Part shown: positions 15,470 through 24,207 of the stretch, piece after piece | Numbering within the stretch: position 1 is the stretch's first letter | Layout: every line of letters starts with the position of its first letter | Source: Streptomyces malaysiensis subsp. samsunensis | GTDB lineage: Bacteria; Actinomycetota; Actinomycetes; Streptomycetales; Streptomycetaceae | DNA length: 42,388 nucleotides | Direction: 5' to 3' | Assembly (NCBI RefSeq): GCF_024519315.1 | Contig: NZ_JANIIC010000075.1 | Location: 1-42,388 of the forward strand | The notes under the pieces: model-generated | Seen by the model: only the letters and a program-made list of their open reading frames with translations | What the model was told of the DNA's origin: nothing | The model's database searches: none | Made by a program: the position numbers and the translations under genes

Positions 15470-17328
15470 TGGTTCCACGTCTCTTCGCCGAGAACGTGGC
15501 CGAAGCAGGAGTCGTCGGGGGCGGTGTCCTCGGCCCACTGCTGGGCGGCGAGTTCTCCGGGGTCGGTGGTGATGATCTCGTGCTCCCCCGGGGCGGCCAC
15601 GGAGATCAGCGCGACCTTGCGGCGTTCCCCGGCCAGCAGCAACGCCTCGCCCCTCCCGGCGGACAGCAGGAACTCCCGCTCACCGTGGGAGAGCCGGAAC
15701 GAGGCGCTGATGGTGTCGATCGCTTGTGGGGCCTGCCGGAGCAGAATCTGGGTCGCCGCGTTCGCGACCACCGCTCTCCCCAGCGGCGAAGCGAGGACGT
15801 CATCTGCGTCCTGGGTGATGACGGCCAGCCCGGTCCAGTTTTTACGGGCGGCCTTGGCCATCCGGAACAGAAAGCGTGCCCCGGCCTCGTCACGCATCAG
15901 CAGCCACGCCTCGTCCACGATCACCAGATGCTTGCCGCCCCTGCCCGCATCGGTGACCTGGCGCCAGATCGCTTCCAGCGCCAGCAGCATCGCCGGAGCC
16001 TTCACCTCCTCCGGCAACTCCCGCAGCGCGAAGACCACCAAATGGCCAGCGGTACTCGCCGTGCTGTGGCCGTTGAAGACGCCAGCATGCGAACCGGTGA
16101 CATACGGCGCCAGCCGCTCCACCAGCCCCGCAGCCACCTCACTCCCGTCCTCGCCAAGAACCTCCGCGAGGTCCGCAAGGACTGGCGGGGTCCGCGTCCA
16201 GGTCCGGGCATCCGCCGTGATCCCCGCCCGGGCATAGGTGGCCAGGAGCGCCCGGTCGAGCACGGCTTCCTCCGCGCCCTTCACCTCGGCGCCGAAGAGC
16301 ACAGCCAGGAAGCGGTGCAGGAACAGCACCCGTCGCGTCAGGACATCCTCACCGCCGGCCTCGCCATGACAGGGGAGGTCGAAGGGGTTGAGGCGCACGC
16401 CGTCGGCACCGAGCGCCACGACGGTGCCGCCGACACTCTCGGCCAGGCGTACGTACTCGTTTTCCGGGTCGACCACGGAGGCGGTGACCCCGGTGAACAG
16501 CAGCCGCAACAGCTCCAGCTTGGCCAGGTAGGACTTGCCGGCCCCGGAACGGGCGAGGGTGACCGAGTTGTAGTTGTCGCATCCGAAGCGGTCCCACAAC
16601 ACCGGCGCGCCAGAGACGGCGTTCAGCCCGTACAGCACCTGCGACCCCGCTCCGGCCCCGGCTCCAGCAGCATCGGCGGGAGCGGGTAGCTCGGGGCTGG
16701 CGAAGGGGTAGCAGGCGGCGAGCGCCGCGGTGTCGAAGGTGCGGCGGATCTTCAGCGTATCGATGCCCAAGGGCAGGGTGGTCAGCCAGCCGGGCAACGC
16801 CCGGTAGGTCGTTGGTGCGACCGTCATCAGCAGTGACTCCGCGACCGCTTTGACGGCGGCGACCTGCTCGGCCAAGGTCTCCTCGTCCGCGGCGTGGACG
16901 GTCATGTACAGGCCGACGTGGAAGAGCTTTCCCTCGCCGCGGGCGATCTGGTAGGCGAGATCGGCCGCGTCCGCGGCGGCGGCCTCGACCTCCGGATTGT
17001 CCAAGTGCCCCTTGTCGAATGCGCCCCGGCGTCCGGATTCCAGCCGGGCACGCTGCTTCTTCAGACCGGCCGCCGCCACGAGGTTGGGGACCGGTTCGAT
17101 GTGGAGAGCGATGTCCAGGTGCCCGGGGAAGGCGAGGAGGGGCGCCAGCCAGCCGGGGCTGACCTCGGCCGGGTAGCCGGTCACGACCATGGTGGAGGCC
17201 AGGTGGCCCCCGATCGCGAGGGTGCGGGCATGCACCTCAAGCGCCTCCGGGCCCGCGGGCTGCAGCAGCTCTCCGGCCCGGACGGCCTCATGGTCCGCGC
17301 GGTGCCGGTTTCGGGGACGTCGGATCAT
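15466..17328 (-). CDS. VirB4-like type IV secretion ATPase
   Basis: 620 residues. The N-terminal 200 residues correspond to the VirB4/CagE region (MVVTGYPAEVSPGWL; LPGWLTTLPLG). The ATPase domain has Walker A in LARSGAGKSYLAK (about 258-270), VVDPENEY about 20 residues later, and Walker B LVIVDEAWLLM (468-478); ITQDADDVL is the usual following motif. VirB4 powers pilus or channel assembly at the inner face of the membrane. Its ATGA start overlaps the PrgI stop and its stop overlaps the coupling-protein start. The Walker A begins ARSG instead of GxSG, a mild deviation. At 620 residues it is shorter than many Gram-negative VirB4 proteins but normal for Gram-positive ones. Confidence 0.9.
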   Translation of the reverse strand: MIRRPRNRHRADHEAVRAGELLQPAGPEALEVHARTLAIGGHLASTMVVTGYPAEVSPGWLAPLLAFPGHLDIALHIEPVPNLVAAAGLKKQRARLESGRRGAFDKGHLDNPEVEAAAADAADLAYQIARGEGKLFHVGLYMTVHAADEETLAEQVAAVKAVAESLLMTVAPTTYRALPGWLTTLPLGIDTLKIRRTFDTAALAACYPFASPELPAPADAAGAGAGAGSQVLYGLNAVSGAPVLWDRFGCDNYNSVTLARSGAGKSYLAKLELLRLLFTGVTASVVDPENEYVRLAESVGGTVVALGADGVRLNPFDLPCHGEAGGEDVLTRRVLFLHRFLAVLFGAEVKGAEEAVLDRALLATYARAGITADARTWTRTPPVLADLAEVLGEDGSEVAAGLVERLAPYVTGSHAGVFNGHSTASTAGHLVVFALRELPEEVKAPAMLLALEAIWRQVTDAGRGGKHLVIVDEAWLLMRDEAGARFLFRMAKAARKNWTGLAVITQDADDVLASPLGRAVVANAATQILLRQAPQAIDTISASFRLSHGEREFLLSAGRGEALLLAGERRKVALISVAAPGEHEIITTDPGELAAQQWAEDTAPDDSCFGHVLGEETWNQ

Positions 17329-18272
17329 GCCTCGACTCCTTGCGCTTCCGTATCGAGCGGCGTTGTGGGGGGATCGGGGTTGCAGGCGGTGGTGATCAGC
17401 GCGGTGCTCTGCTCTTGGTCGAGTGGGGTGACGCTGATGCCGGCGGGAGCGAGCCCGCGAGTCGCTTCCTGGATGCGCTGGATGGCCCGTGCGCTGCAGG
17501 CAGAAGGCCGGGCTCGGCGCGGCGGTGTCTCTTCCCGTGCGACAAGGACGATCTGGCGGGTCAGCAGGTCCCCGGTCCCGGCGAGATGGGCAAGGTAATC
17601 GGCGTGCGCGCGGGCCGCCCGCTCCAGCGCCGGGTGCGGCAGGGCCGGGGCACGGTGGTGGAGCTGGTCCACCAGAGGCGCGAGATCGGTACGGTGACAG
17701 CGGAGCAGGAGCTGGGTAGGACCGGTTAGCGAGTTGAGCCAGCGTCCGTACGCTGCGACCAGGCCCTGCTGCTCGGCACCGCTGTGCAGGTCGAAGTTGA
17801 CCGGCGAGCAGATCCCCAGCGCCGCCTGTCCCTGCTCGGCCAGATCCACCGTGCCCACCGGGCCGACACCGCGATGCGGCATCCGCACCGGCACCGGCAT
17901 CGGTCCGGTTGCCTTGCCCATTTCCTTGTTCACGATCTCAGGCAGTGCGGGCACGCCTTCCGGAGCATGCACTCGCCGTTTGGGGGCGCGGGCGTGAGCG
18001 AGGGCGGCGAGGAGAAACCGGTCCAGGCCGATGCCCTCCCGGGCGCCCACCGCGACCGCGGTGACAGCTCCGGCCACGGGCACCACCATGACCAGATACG
18101 TCAGCGGCGGCATGAACGGCTGCGCGAGCCAGTACCCGCCGTACAGCACCAGTACGCACCCGGCCAGGATGGCGGTCTGCCGCGCGGTGAGCGGGCCCAG
18201 CACGCGGTCCGGGCGCGTGATATCCGCGGGAATCCGGGTCGTAGCGACACCGTCGTCGTATCCATCTGTCAT
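17325..18272 (-). CDS. PrgI family / VirB3-like type IV secretion membrane protein
   Basis: 315 residues. The N-terminal part has the PrgI pattern: TRIPADITRPDRVLGPLTARQTAIL, broken by short turns, then two membrane helices (about 37-55 and 60-80) and EGIGLDRFLLAALAHARAPKR. The remaining 200 residues are soluble and resemble the region fused ahead of VirB4 in other actinobacterial systems. ATG 18272 has GGAGG nine bases upstream; GTG 18278 is possible but too close to that site. It lies six bases after the TrbL-like gene and overlaps virB4 by ATGA. PrgI/VirB3 proteins anchor VirB4 at the membrane. Confidence 0.85.
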   Translation of the reverse strand: MTDGYDDGVATTRIPADITRPDRVLGPLTARQTAILAGCVLVLYGGYWLAQPFMPPLTYLVMVVPVAGAVTAVAVGAREGIGLDRFLLAALAHARAPKRRVHAPEGVPALPEIVNKEMGKATGPMPVPVRMPHRGVGPVGTVDLAEQGQAALGICSPVNFDLHSGAEQQGLVAAYGRWLNSLTGPTQLLLRCHRTDLAPLVDQLHHRAPALPHPALERAARAHADYLAHLAGTGDLLTRQIVLVAREETPPRRARPSACSARAIQRIQEATRGLAPAGISVTPLDQEQSTALITTACNPDPPTTPLDTEAQGVEA

Positions 18273-18278
18273 GAACAC

Positions 18279-20204
18279 TCACCTCCGGGGCGGTTCAAGA
18301 GGAAGGCGCAACTGCGCCGGGCGTACGGGCCGGACACGCACCCGCTCGGCCGGAATCCGCAGCACTATCTGCCGCGAGGCCACCCGCGGAACGGACCGGT
18401 CGACGGGAGGCCGCGGGGACGAGGGGGAGGCCGAGCTGCTGGTGGTGGGGTGCGGTCGCGGGACGCGCTCGGCCCGGATCGGCAACCAGGTCTGGACCGG
18501 CCGCGGCGTACGGGAGGAGACGCGCTGCGCGGCCACGGGCAACGTCAGCTGCCGCTTGCGGCGTGCCTGTGCGGGATGGACCACGCTGTGGGGACCCTTC
18601 TGCTGAGAAGTACCAGGTGAGGCCACTCGCGAGCCAGTGCTCAGGCGGCCCGCCGGCCCCCTTGGGAGCGTCGGCGCCGTTGTCAAGCCGGCCGCCGGGG
18701 CTCCGGCTCGGGGCGTCCCCGTGCCCACCGGGCCCGAAGGGCTACCGGGCGCAGGAGAGCCAGTGGCTGTTCCGGGCCCCGAACCGGGCACTCTGCTCGC
18801 CGTTTCAGCCGAGCCAGTGCCGAGCCACCTGCGGCCCAGTGGTGAGCCTGGCTGTGGTCCCGGCCGTGGTGGACCTCCGCCGCCACGGCCGGGACGTCCA
18901 CCCCCGCCACCGGGCCGGCCACCTCCGCCAGGGCCGCGGCGCAGCAGGGACGTGCCGGGGAGGTAACGGTCCATGAGCCGGTACAGGGCCAGGGTCCGCA
19001 GGATCCTCACCGCGGTGGGCGCATGCGGGTTGTGGATTGGAGTGGCCCGGAAGACGACCTGCATCGTCCAGCCGGGGATCTTGAACAGCACCCAGAACAG
19101 GGCGAGCCCGGCCAGCATCGTGCCCAGCTGATCCGAGTAGGGAATCCCCAGCGCGGTGGCGCCGGGAGCGAAGAATAGCTTGAGCGCGACGATGAACGTC
19201 ATCGACTGCGCGACCTGAATGACCAGGCACCCGGCAAGGCCGCGCCACCACAGCCGCGCCATCGGGTCGGTGAGCGGGTGGGCATGGCAGGCCAGCGCCA
19301 ACGGACCGGAGACGGCGAGCAGGGCCATGACGGCGACCCGTACGACGAAGCCGATCAGCACAGCCAGGATCAGCACGATCATGACGATCGACGCGATCAG
19401 CAGGTAGATCTTGAGCCCGGGAGCGCCGAACAGGGAGAAGGGAAGGGCTCGCTCGACCAGGCCCTGCCCGGCGTCGGCCATGTCGATGCCCAGGATCGCG
19501 TGGGAGAGCGCGTTGCCCAGGTCGATGGCCTTGCCCATCACGGTCAGCGAGGTCGCCGAGGCGATCATCCCGATCAGCAGGCGCGGGGCGATCTGTTTGA
19601 GCGCATACCGGGTCTGGACGGTCTCGTATCCCATCACCGTGATCCCGCCCGCGGTCACGAACAGCGCGTAGATCCCGGCTGTGATGCCCATCGACCCGGC
19701 CCACAGCCGTTTCAGGTCCGCGTGCCGGGTGACGTCGGGCGTGGCGAGGAGGGTGTCGGCGAGCAGTTCCCGCAGTGGCTTCATGATCTGCTCGACGATC
19801 ATCCCCAGGAACGAGGTGATCGCGTTCACGATCATGCCTGGGATGTCGAGGAAACCGTCCAGGCCCCAGCCCGCCGGGGAGCAGTCACCGCTGGTGACCT
19901 TGCAGGCAGGAGGTGTCAGCCCGGGAGCCGGCTCCAGCCTCGGCCGCTGTGAGGGCTCATGAGACGGACGGCCAGGAGCCGGACTCGGCCCGGGCGTGGC
20001 CTTGGGCCGAGTGGGACCCGCTCGGGGTTCGGGAGCGCTTGTCGCGGGCCCGGGCTGGGGACGCGGTTCTGGATCGTCCGGTACGGCGAGTGCCGGGAGG
20101 GCTGCTGCGGGGAGGGCGACAGCCTGCGCGGGCGGCCCGGCGCCGACGAGGAGGGCAGCGGGTGCCAGGAGCAGGACAGAGAGAAGACGGCGGCGGCTGG
20201 TCAT
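18279..20204 (-). CDS. TrbL/VirB6-like channel protein
   Basis: 641 residues. The N-terminus has a signal-peptide-like segment (MTSRRRLLSVLLLAPAALLVG) and a Pro-rich stretch of about 60 residues with two nearby cysteines (ACKVTSGDC). Residues 120-400 contain about six hydrophobic segments, among them YALFVTAGGITVMGY, IYLLIASIVMIVLILAVLIGF and MLAGLALFWVLFKIP. The last 200 residues are low-complexity Gly/Pro/Arg, with GGGGRPGGGGGRPGRGGGG, then a basic Val/Pro-rich tail. The frame is open upstream to 20843, but ATG 20204 overlaps the pilin stop by ATGA and begins the signal sequence. VirB6-like proteins form the membrane pore of type IV secretion. Confidence 0.85.
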   Translation of the reverse strand: MTSRRRLLSVLLLAPAALLVGAGPPAQAVALPAAALPALAVPDDPEPRPQPGPATSAPEPRAGPTRPKATPGPSPAPGRPSHEPSQRPRLEPAPGLTPPACKVTSGDCSPAGWGLDGFLDIPGMIVNAITSFLGMIVEQIMKPLRELLADTLLATPDVTRHADLKRLWAGSMGITAGIYALFVTAGGITVMGYETVQTRYALKQIAPRLLIGMIASATSLTVMGKAIDLGNALSHAILGIDMADAGQGLVERALPFSLFGAPGLKIYLLIASIVMIVLILAVLIGFVVRVAVMALLAVSGPLALACHAHPLTDPMARLWWRGLAGCLVIQVAQSMTFIVALKLFFAPGATALGIPYSDQLGTMLAGLALFWVLFKIPGWTMQVVFRATPIHNPHAPTAVRILRTLALYRLMDRYLPGTSLLRRGPGGGGRPGGGGGRPGRGGGGPPRPGPQPGSPLGRRWLGTGSAETASRVPGSGPGTATGSPAPGSPSGPVGTGTPRAGAPAAGLTTAPTLPRGPAGRLSTGSRVASPGTSQQKGPHSVVHPAQARRKRQLTLPVAAQRVSSRTPRPVQTWLPIRAERVPRPHPTTSSSASPSSPRPPVDRSVPRVASRQIVLRIPAERVRVRPVRPAQLRLPLEPPRR

Positions 20205-20578
20205 TGCCCGCCGCCGTCGTCCACGCCCACGATCTGCTTCAACAAGGCCACCAGTACCGGGGCGAGGATCGCCAGCCCGTAGCCGATCGCCGCGGCCTTC
20301 AGCGCTCGCTTGGAAGCTTCGACCTCTCCCGGGTCGCCCCCGGCCATGAGGTAGCGCAGGCCGCCGAAGGTGAGGAAGAGCGTGGCAAGTCCGGCGAGCA
20401 GGCCGACAACCTGATCCCGCAGATTGGAGATGACCTCCGGGATCGTGGCTACTGCCCAGGCCGCGGGTGGATCCGCCAACAGCAGAACGGCGGTGACAGG
20501 GGTGGTGAACACCAGCCGGATCCCGCAGCGCATCAACTGACGTGCGGTGGCCGGTCGCGGACGGAAGCGGCTGAGCAT
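20201..20578 (-). CDS. VirB2/TrbC-like pilin
   Basis: 125 residues. The N-terminal 42 residues form a signal sequence ending in a plausible cleavage site (ADPPAAWAVA). The mature part has two hydrophobic helices around the hallmark GGLRYLMAGGDPGEVEASKR, the loop seen in pilin-like proteins of Gram-positive and CPR type IV systems. GGAGGTG lies about eight bases upstream of ATG 20578. This is the first gene of the leftward transfer operon, so the promoter should lie in 20579-20853. Confidence 0.85.
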   Translation of the reverse strand: MLSRFRPRPATARQLMRCGIRLVFTTPVTAVLLLADPPAAWAVATIPEVISNLRDQVVGLLAGLATLFLTFGGLRYLMAGGDPGEVEASKRALKAAAIGYGLAILAPVLVALLKQIVGVDDGGGQ

Positions 20579-20853
20579 GGCAGGGCACCTCCATCAGGCA
20601 CGAGAACAGGCAGACAGAAAACGCACGGACGACAGGGAGCGGGTGGGGTGAGCCGGATCCTTCGCCCGGGGCCGGCCTCCTTCGGCGGCTACCGGATGGC
20701 TCTCGGGGTGTCAGCACGAGACGGAGCGCACACCCCACCCAGCACACGGCCCGACAGCACGGGAGCGATACACAAAGAGCTCCTGCCAGGCCCGGGGGCT
20801 CCTGCCGATCCAGGAGAATCAGAAGAAGCCCTCGTCTGCCCATCGATAGAGAA
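20579..20853 (-). promoter_or_regulatory. Presumed promoter region of the transfer operon
   Basis: Non-coding stretch between the upstream hairpin (20854-20887) and the pilin ATG. The GGAGGTG ribosome site is visible; a promoter must exist because the hairpin insulates the operon from the gene upstream. No clear -35/-10 pair was found. Confidence 0.4.
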
Positions 20854-20887
20854 TCCGGGGCCGGAGCGTTGACGCCCCGGCCCCGGA
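20854..20887 (-). terminator. Hairpin terminator after the sigma-like gene
   Basis: TCCGGGGCCGG (20854-20864) pairs perfectly with CCGGCCCCGGA (20877-20887) around a 12-base loop. It starts 19 bases beyond the stop of the leftward gene at 20906-21685 and separates it from the transfer operon. Confidence 0.7.
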
Positions 20888-20905
20888 CGTCCCCCGCATG
20901 GCTCC

Positions 20906-21685
20906 CTACCGGGCCCGATGACGCAGGTGAGAAGCCAGGCGCTGTTCGGCGGCGGTGCGATGCCGGTACAGCTGACGCATGCTCACCCCACGCTCACCGG
21001 CAAGCGCTCCCATCGGCTCGCCCTGCAGTCTGGTGCGGGCGATCAGCTGCGCCTCGGCCACGTCCACCACCCGGGCCCGCACCGCACGGGCCAGCACCTG
21101 GTACTCATCCGACACCGTCAAGCCCTCCAGGTCCTCGACGGTTGCGCGGGCACGCAGGCGCCCCAGATGGACCATCGGCTCACCCGCCTCCCGCTCCCCG
21201 CGGCGACGAGCCGCGTAGACCAGGCGGTGAACCGCACGGTCCGCAGCCGCGAACAGTTCCCGGTCCACCCCCGGATCACCCGCCCCCACCCCCGCAAGGG
21301 CGACAGCTACCGCGGCGAGAGCTTCCTGCTCGACTTCCTGACGCTCCAGATGAGCTGGGCGGGCCAGGCGGGACAGCATCCGGCGCAACACCGGAACCGT
21401 CATCGCCACGGCCACCACCGGCCACGGCTCACCGAGGTCGTGCGCACGGCGCACGACCTCGCTCCATGTGCGTGCCCGCAGCTCGGGCCGAGTGCTGGGG
21501 TGAGCCAGCCGGACACGGATCTGATCGACCGGCCACGCCTCCTCCGACGGGTCGTCACAGACCAGGTGCGCGGGCATGGTCAGTGGCGTGGCGGTACGGG
21601 CGAGCGCGAGGAAGGACTGCTCCAGCTCCTCCAGCGGCGAGAGCCGGGCAGTGTGCGGACGGCGAGGTACGGGGCGGTGATGCAT
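20906..21685 (-). CDS. Sigma-70-like / helix-turn-helix regulator
   Basis: 259 residues from ATG 21685 with GCAGGAG eight bases upstream. The frame extends to 21925, but the added 80 residues are low complexity. The middle part (about 85-150, PWPVVAVAMTVPVLRRMLSR...EVEQEALAAVAVAL) resembles a weak region 2. The C-terminus (about 205-255, AEAQLIARTRLQGEPMGALA...SMRQLYRHRTAAEQRL) is a helix-turn-helix like sigma region 4. It could be an element-encoded sigma factor or a related DNA-binding regulator. It lies immediately upstream of the transfer operon, behind its own terminator, in the right position to control conjugation. No anti-sigma gene is seen. Confidence 0.65.
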   Translation of the reverse strand: MHHRPVPRRPHTARLSPLEELEQSFLALARTATPLTMPAHLVCDDPSEEAWPVDQIRVRLAHPSTRPELRARTWSEVVRRAHDLGEPWPVVAVAMTVPVLRRMLSRLARPAHLERQEVEQEALAAVAVALAGVGAGDPGVDRELFAAADRAVHRLVYAARRRGEREAGEPMVHLGRLRARATVEDLEGLTVSDEYQVLARAVRARVVDVAEAQLIARTRLQGEPMGALAGERGVSMRQLYRHRTAAEQRLASHLRHRAR

Positions 21686-21942
21686 GGCGCGACTCCTGCG
21701 AGAAGGGGTTCGGACAACTTCCGCCGCCAGCCCTTTCACCCCACCGCGCCACCACTGACCCACCCGCCCACCACCACCGGACAACACACCGCCCCATGGA
21801 CCGCCATGTGCGATGGCCCACCTCCGGCTCGGCAGCAGTGAGCAGGACCAAGGCCCGTACAGAGCGAGCAGGAATCGAACATGAAGAAACTTGAATTGGC
21901 GTCCGTGCTCGGGATCTGCAGGCACATGACCGCTTGCGTGGA

Positions 21943-22095
21943 TCAGCGATCTTTGAGGAGAAGGTGCAGCAGCGTCACCACGCCCACTCCGACCAAGAGG
22001 GCCGTACCGAACGAAGGATGCTCAAAGGCGACGTACACAGTGACGCTGCCCGTCAGCAGCAACAGCGCCATGCGCTGATCCATCTGACCGTGCAT
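21943..22095 (-). CDS. Small membrane protein
   Basis: 50 residues from ATG 22095, with GGGAGGGG about ten bases upstream. Starts MHGQMDQRMALLLLTGSVTV, and a second hydrophobic stretch FGTALLVGVGVVTLLHLL ends in a charged LKDR, giving two membrane helices. Later in-frame starts at residues 5 and 9 are possible. It lies upstream of the sigma-like gene on the same strand with a 257-base gap. Too short for a family call. Confidence 0.45.
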   Translation of the reverse strand: MHGQMDQRMALLLLTGSVTVYVAFEHPSFGTALLVGVGVVTLLHLLLKDR

Positions 22096-22552
22096 GAGTA
22101 GAGGGCCCCTCCCGAGGTGACGGCACGCCTGCGCTTCCGACGGCGCTTGGTGATGAGAGAGAGGCCGCGGGATCGGAGCCATTACGCGGGTTCACCACAG
22201 GATCGCTGTGTTGTGCGTCACACCTCATGCGCGGGAGTGGCGCGAGTCCTGGCCACAGAGGTGCACGACGGGTGGTTGGCCGTCGCCGGCATGCGCTCGA
22301 ACTTCAGCAGCGACCCTCCATACACAGGGCCGCCCATGGTGGCTAGCTCATGGCTCGCGACCGGCTCGCACCCGCGTTCACCTGCGGATTCAGACGGACC
22401 ATTCGGCCATGTCGCGTTCGATCCGTTCGGAACGACTGGCAAGGACGGCAGAAGTTGAACGCGTAGGCGGTGGCAAAGGCCAGCAGCCTGAATCTCTATT
22501 GATCACGTCAGCACCAGACGGCCGGATCCCCGTTCCCGGGCGCCACCAGCCG
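22096..22552. other. Divergent non-coding interval upstream of the methyltransferase pair
   Basis: About 460 bases between the leftward small membrane gene and the rightward methyltransferase-partner gene. G+C is visibly lower than in the neighbouring genes. Two rightward frames stay open through it, but neither has a good ribosome site or recognisable sequence. It must hold promoters for both directions; none could be assigned. Confidence 0.5.
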
Positions 22553-23221
22553 ATGACGAAGTCCGACCAGCACCGCAGCACCGCCAGCCGCCCCGGCTCA
22601 TCCCGCCCTCTGCCGACCACCGTGTGGGCCCCCGCCTTGAATGAACCGAGCGAGGACGCCGCCCCCGGCGGGGTGCTGCCCGGCTGGGCGTTGGACAAGA
22701 TCCGCGCCGAGTTCACGCACCGACCCGGCCACCCGCCCGCGCGCCTGATCAAGATCCACATTCGCGACACCGAACCCGGCATGGACACCCGGACCCGCGT
22801 CACCTACCTCGCCGCCCACGAGGACAGCAGAAGCACCCGCACGGCCCCGGTACTGCTCGCGGAACTGCACCCCGACACCCTCCCCGCCCCCGACGACGAA
22901 CCGGCACCCGCCTGTGACCAGATGCCGGGCGCAATGGAGAACGGCTGGTCCGGATTCTTCCACCGAACTCATCGCCTTCTGCCCCATGACGGCGTCTTGC
23001 TGCTCGCCACCAGACAGCGCCGCGACGCCGGACGCCTGACCGACCCGCTCGGATCCCTCATCGCCTCCGCCCGCACCGCCGGCTTCCGCTACCTCCAGCA
23101 CATCGTCATCATCCACGGACACCCCGACGGCGACCACATCACGCCCACCCCGCCCGAGAGCGCGCCGCCCGGACTCATCCACTCCGACCTGCTCGTGCTG
23201 TCCGCGATCAACAGCGCCTGA
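22553..23221 (+). CDS. Methyltransferase-like partner protein lacking catalytic motifs
   Basis: 222 residues. The second half parallels the C-terminal half of the methyltransferase encoded next: HRLLPHDGVLLLATRQRR matches RAVLRPGGTVVVTTRPWR, and HSDLLVLSA matches HEDVLIFTR. Where the enzyme has TSPPYG, this protein has AELHPDT, and it has no glycine-rich SAM loop. The N-termini also share a VWxxA element. I infer a catalytically dead paralogue acting as a DNA-recognition or structural partner. ATG 22553 lacks a clear ribosome site; the frame is open upstream to 22208, so the start is uncertain. The gene ends 18 bases before the methyltransferase. Confidence 0.65.
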   Translation: MTKSDQHRSTASRPGSSRPLPTTVWAPALNEPSEDAAPGGVLPGWALDKIRAEFTHRPGHPPARLIKIHIRDTEPGMDTRTRVTYLAAHEDSRSTRTAPVLLAELHPDTLPAPDDEPAPACDQMPGAMENGWSGFFHRTHRLLPHDGVLLLATRQRRDAGRLTDPLGSLIASARTAGFRYLQHIVIIHGHPDGDHITPTPPESAPPGLIHSDLLVLSAINSA

Positions 23222-23239
23222 CCGAAGGAGCACGACACC

Positions 23240-24181
23240 ATGTCCGACCGCGAATCGGTGTGGAACACCGCACCCACATCCGCCCCCGCCCAGCGCGCCA
23301 ACCGCTACGTATCCGGCTCGAACGCGCACCCCGCCAAGATGCTGCCCGCGATCGCCGCCCACGCCATCCGCACCTACACCAAACCGGGTGAGCTGGTCCT
23401 GGACCCGATGTGCGGCATCGGCACCACCCTGGTCGAGGCCATCCGCCACCACCGCCAGGCCCTCGGGGTCGAGTACGAAACCCGCTGGGCCCGGATCGCC
23501 CGGGCCAACATCGCCCACAGCATCCGGCACGTTGAGCAAGGCAGCGGCCGGGTGGTGTGCGGCGACGCCCGACAACTCACCCAGCTCATCAATGCCGACC
23601 TTCACGGAAAGGTCGCGCTGGTGGTCACCTCACCGCCATACGGACGATCGGCCCATGGCCGGGTCCACTGCACGAGCGAAACGGGCGAGCGCGGCGTGGT
23701 CAAAACGGACTACCGATACGGGCGCGACCCGCACAACCTCGCCCACGTCTCCACTGACCAGCTCCTGGACGGCTTCTCCAAAATCCTCACCCAGTGCCGG
23801 GCGGTGCTGCGCCCGGGCGGCACCGTCGTCGTCACTACCCGGCCCTGGCGTACGCACGGCGAACTCATTGATCTACCCTCCGCCGTCCTGGCCACAGGCC
23901 AAGCCGCCGGTCTCGTCCCGGCGGAGCGCTGTGTCGCTCTCCTCGCCGGCATCCGCGACGGCCGACTGATTGCCCGTCCCTCGTTCTTCCAGCTGAAGAA
24001 CGTCCGCGACGCCCGCCGCCAAGGAATCCCCCTCCACCTCGTACAGCACGAGGACGTCCTCATCTTCACCCGCCCCGAGAAGCCCTCAGCCGCCTCCTGG
24101 CCGCTGTGCGCCCGCCGCGAGCGGCAAGCCGGGACCGAACGCTGCCGCTACCCCCGATCCCATCGGAAGACAAGGCTGTGA
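23240..24181 (+). CDS. DNA amino-methyltransferase (TRM11-like / N4-cytosine type)
   Basis: 313 residues. The SAM-binding motif DPMCGIGTT is at 55-63 and the catalytic motif TSPPYG at 130-135. The SPPY form is typical of N4-cytosine or some N6-adenine DNA methylases, and the order (SAM motif first) places it in the gamma-like or TRM11-like group. NAHPAKMLPAIAAHAI at 28-43 is the usual lead-in of this family. GAAGGAG stands before ATG 23240. No restriction endonuclease is seen, so it is either a solitary methylase that protects the element or part of an unrecognised system. It follows its paralogous partner and is followed by a small coupled gene. Confidence 0.8.
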   Translation: MSDRESVWNTAPTSAPAQRANRYVSGSNAHPAKMLPAIAAHAIRTYTKPGELVLDPMCGIGTTLVEAIRHHRQALGVEYETRWARIARANIAHSIRHVEQGSGRVVCGDARQLTQLINADLHGKVALVVTSPPYGRSAHGRVHCTSETGERGVVKTDYRYGRDPHNLAHVSTDQLLDGFSKILTQCRAVLRPGGTVVVTTRPWRTHGELIDLPSAVLATGQAAGLVPAERCVALLAGIRDGRLIARPSFFQLKNVRDARRQGIPLHLVQHEDVLIFTRPEKPSAASWPLCARRERQAGTERCRYPRSHRKTRL

Positions 24182-24207
24182 ACGCGCACACACGAAGCGG
24201 GGAAGCC

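Noticed and set aside
20205..20843. Upstream extension of the TrbL-like frame
   Set aside because: It overlaps the pilin gene in another frame and has shadow-like Arg/Pro composition; ATG 20204 starts a signal peptide and overlaps the pilin stop.
21855..21880. Stretch whose reverse complement contains GTTCGATTCCTGCTC, like a tRNA T arm
   Set aside because: No acceptor partner, anticodon arm or D arm could be found around it; at most a remnant.
21881..22078. Rightward 65-codon ORF starting MKKLELASV
   Set aside because: It overlaps the better-supported leftward small membrane ORF, and after the first dozen residues the composition is not protein-like.
22117..22458. Open frame containing SDPPY, which resembles an amino-methyltransferase motif
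   Set aside because: No SAM-binding motif or surrounding family sequence, mixed third-position composition, and it lies in a divergent intergenic region; the match is probably chance.
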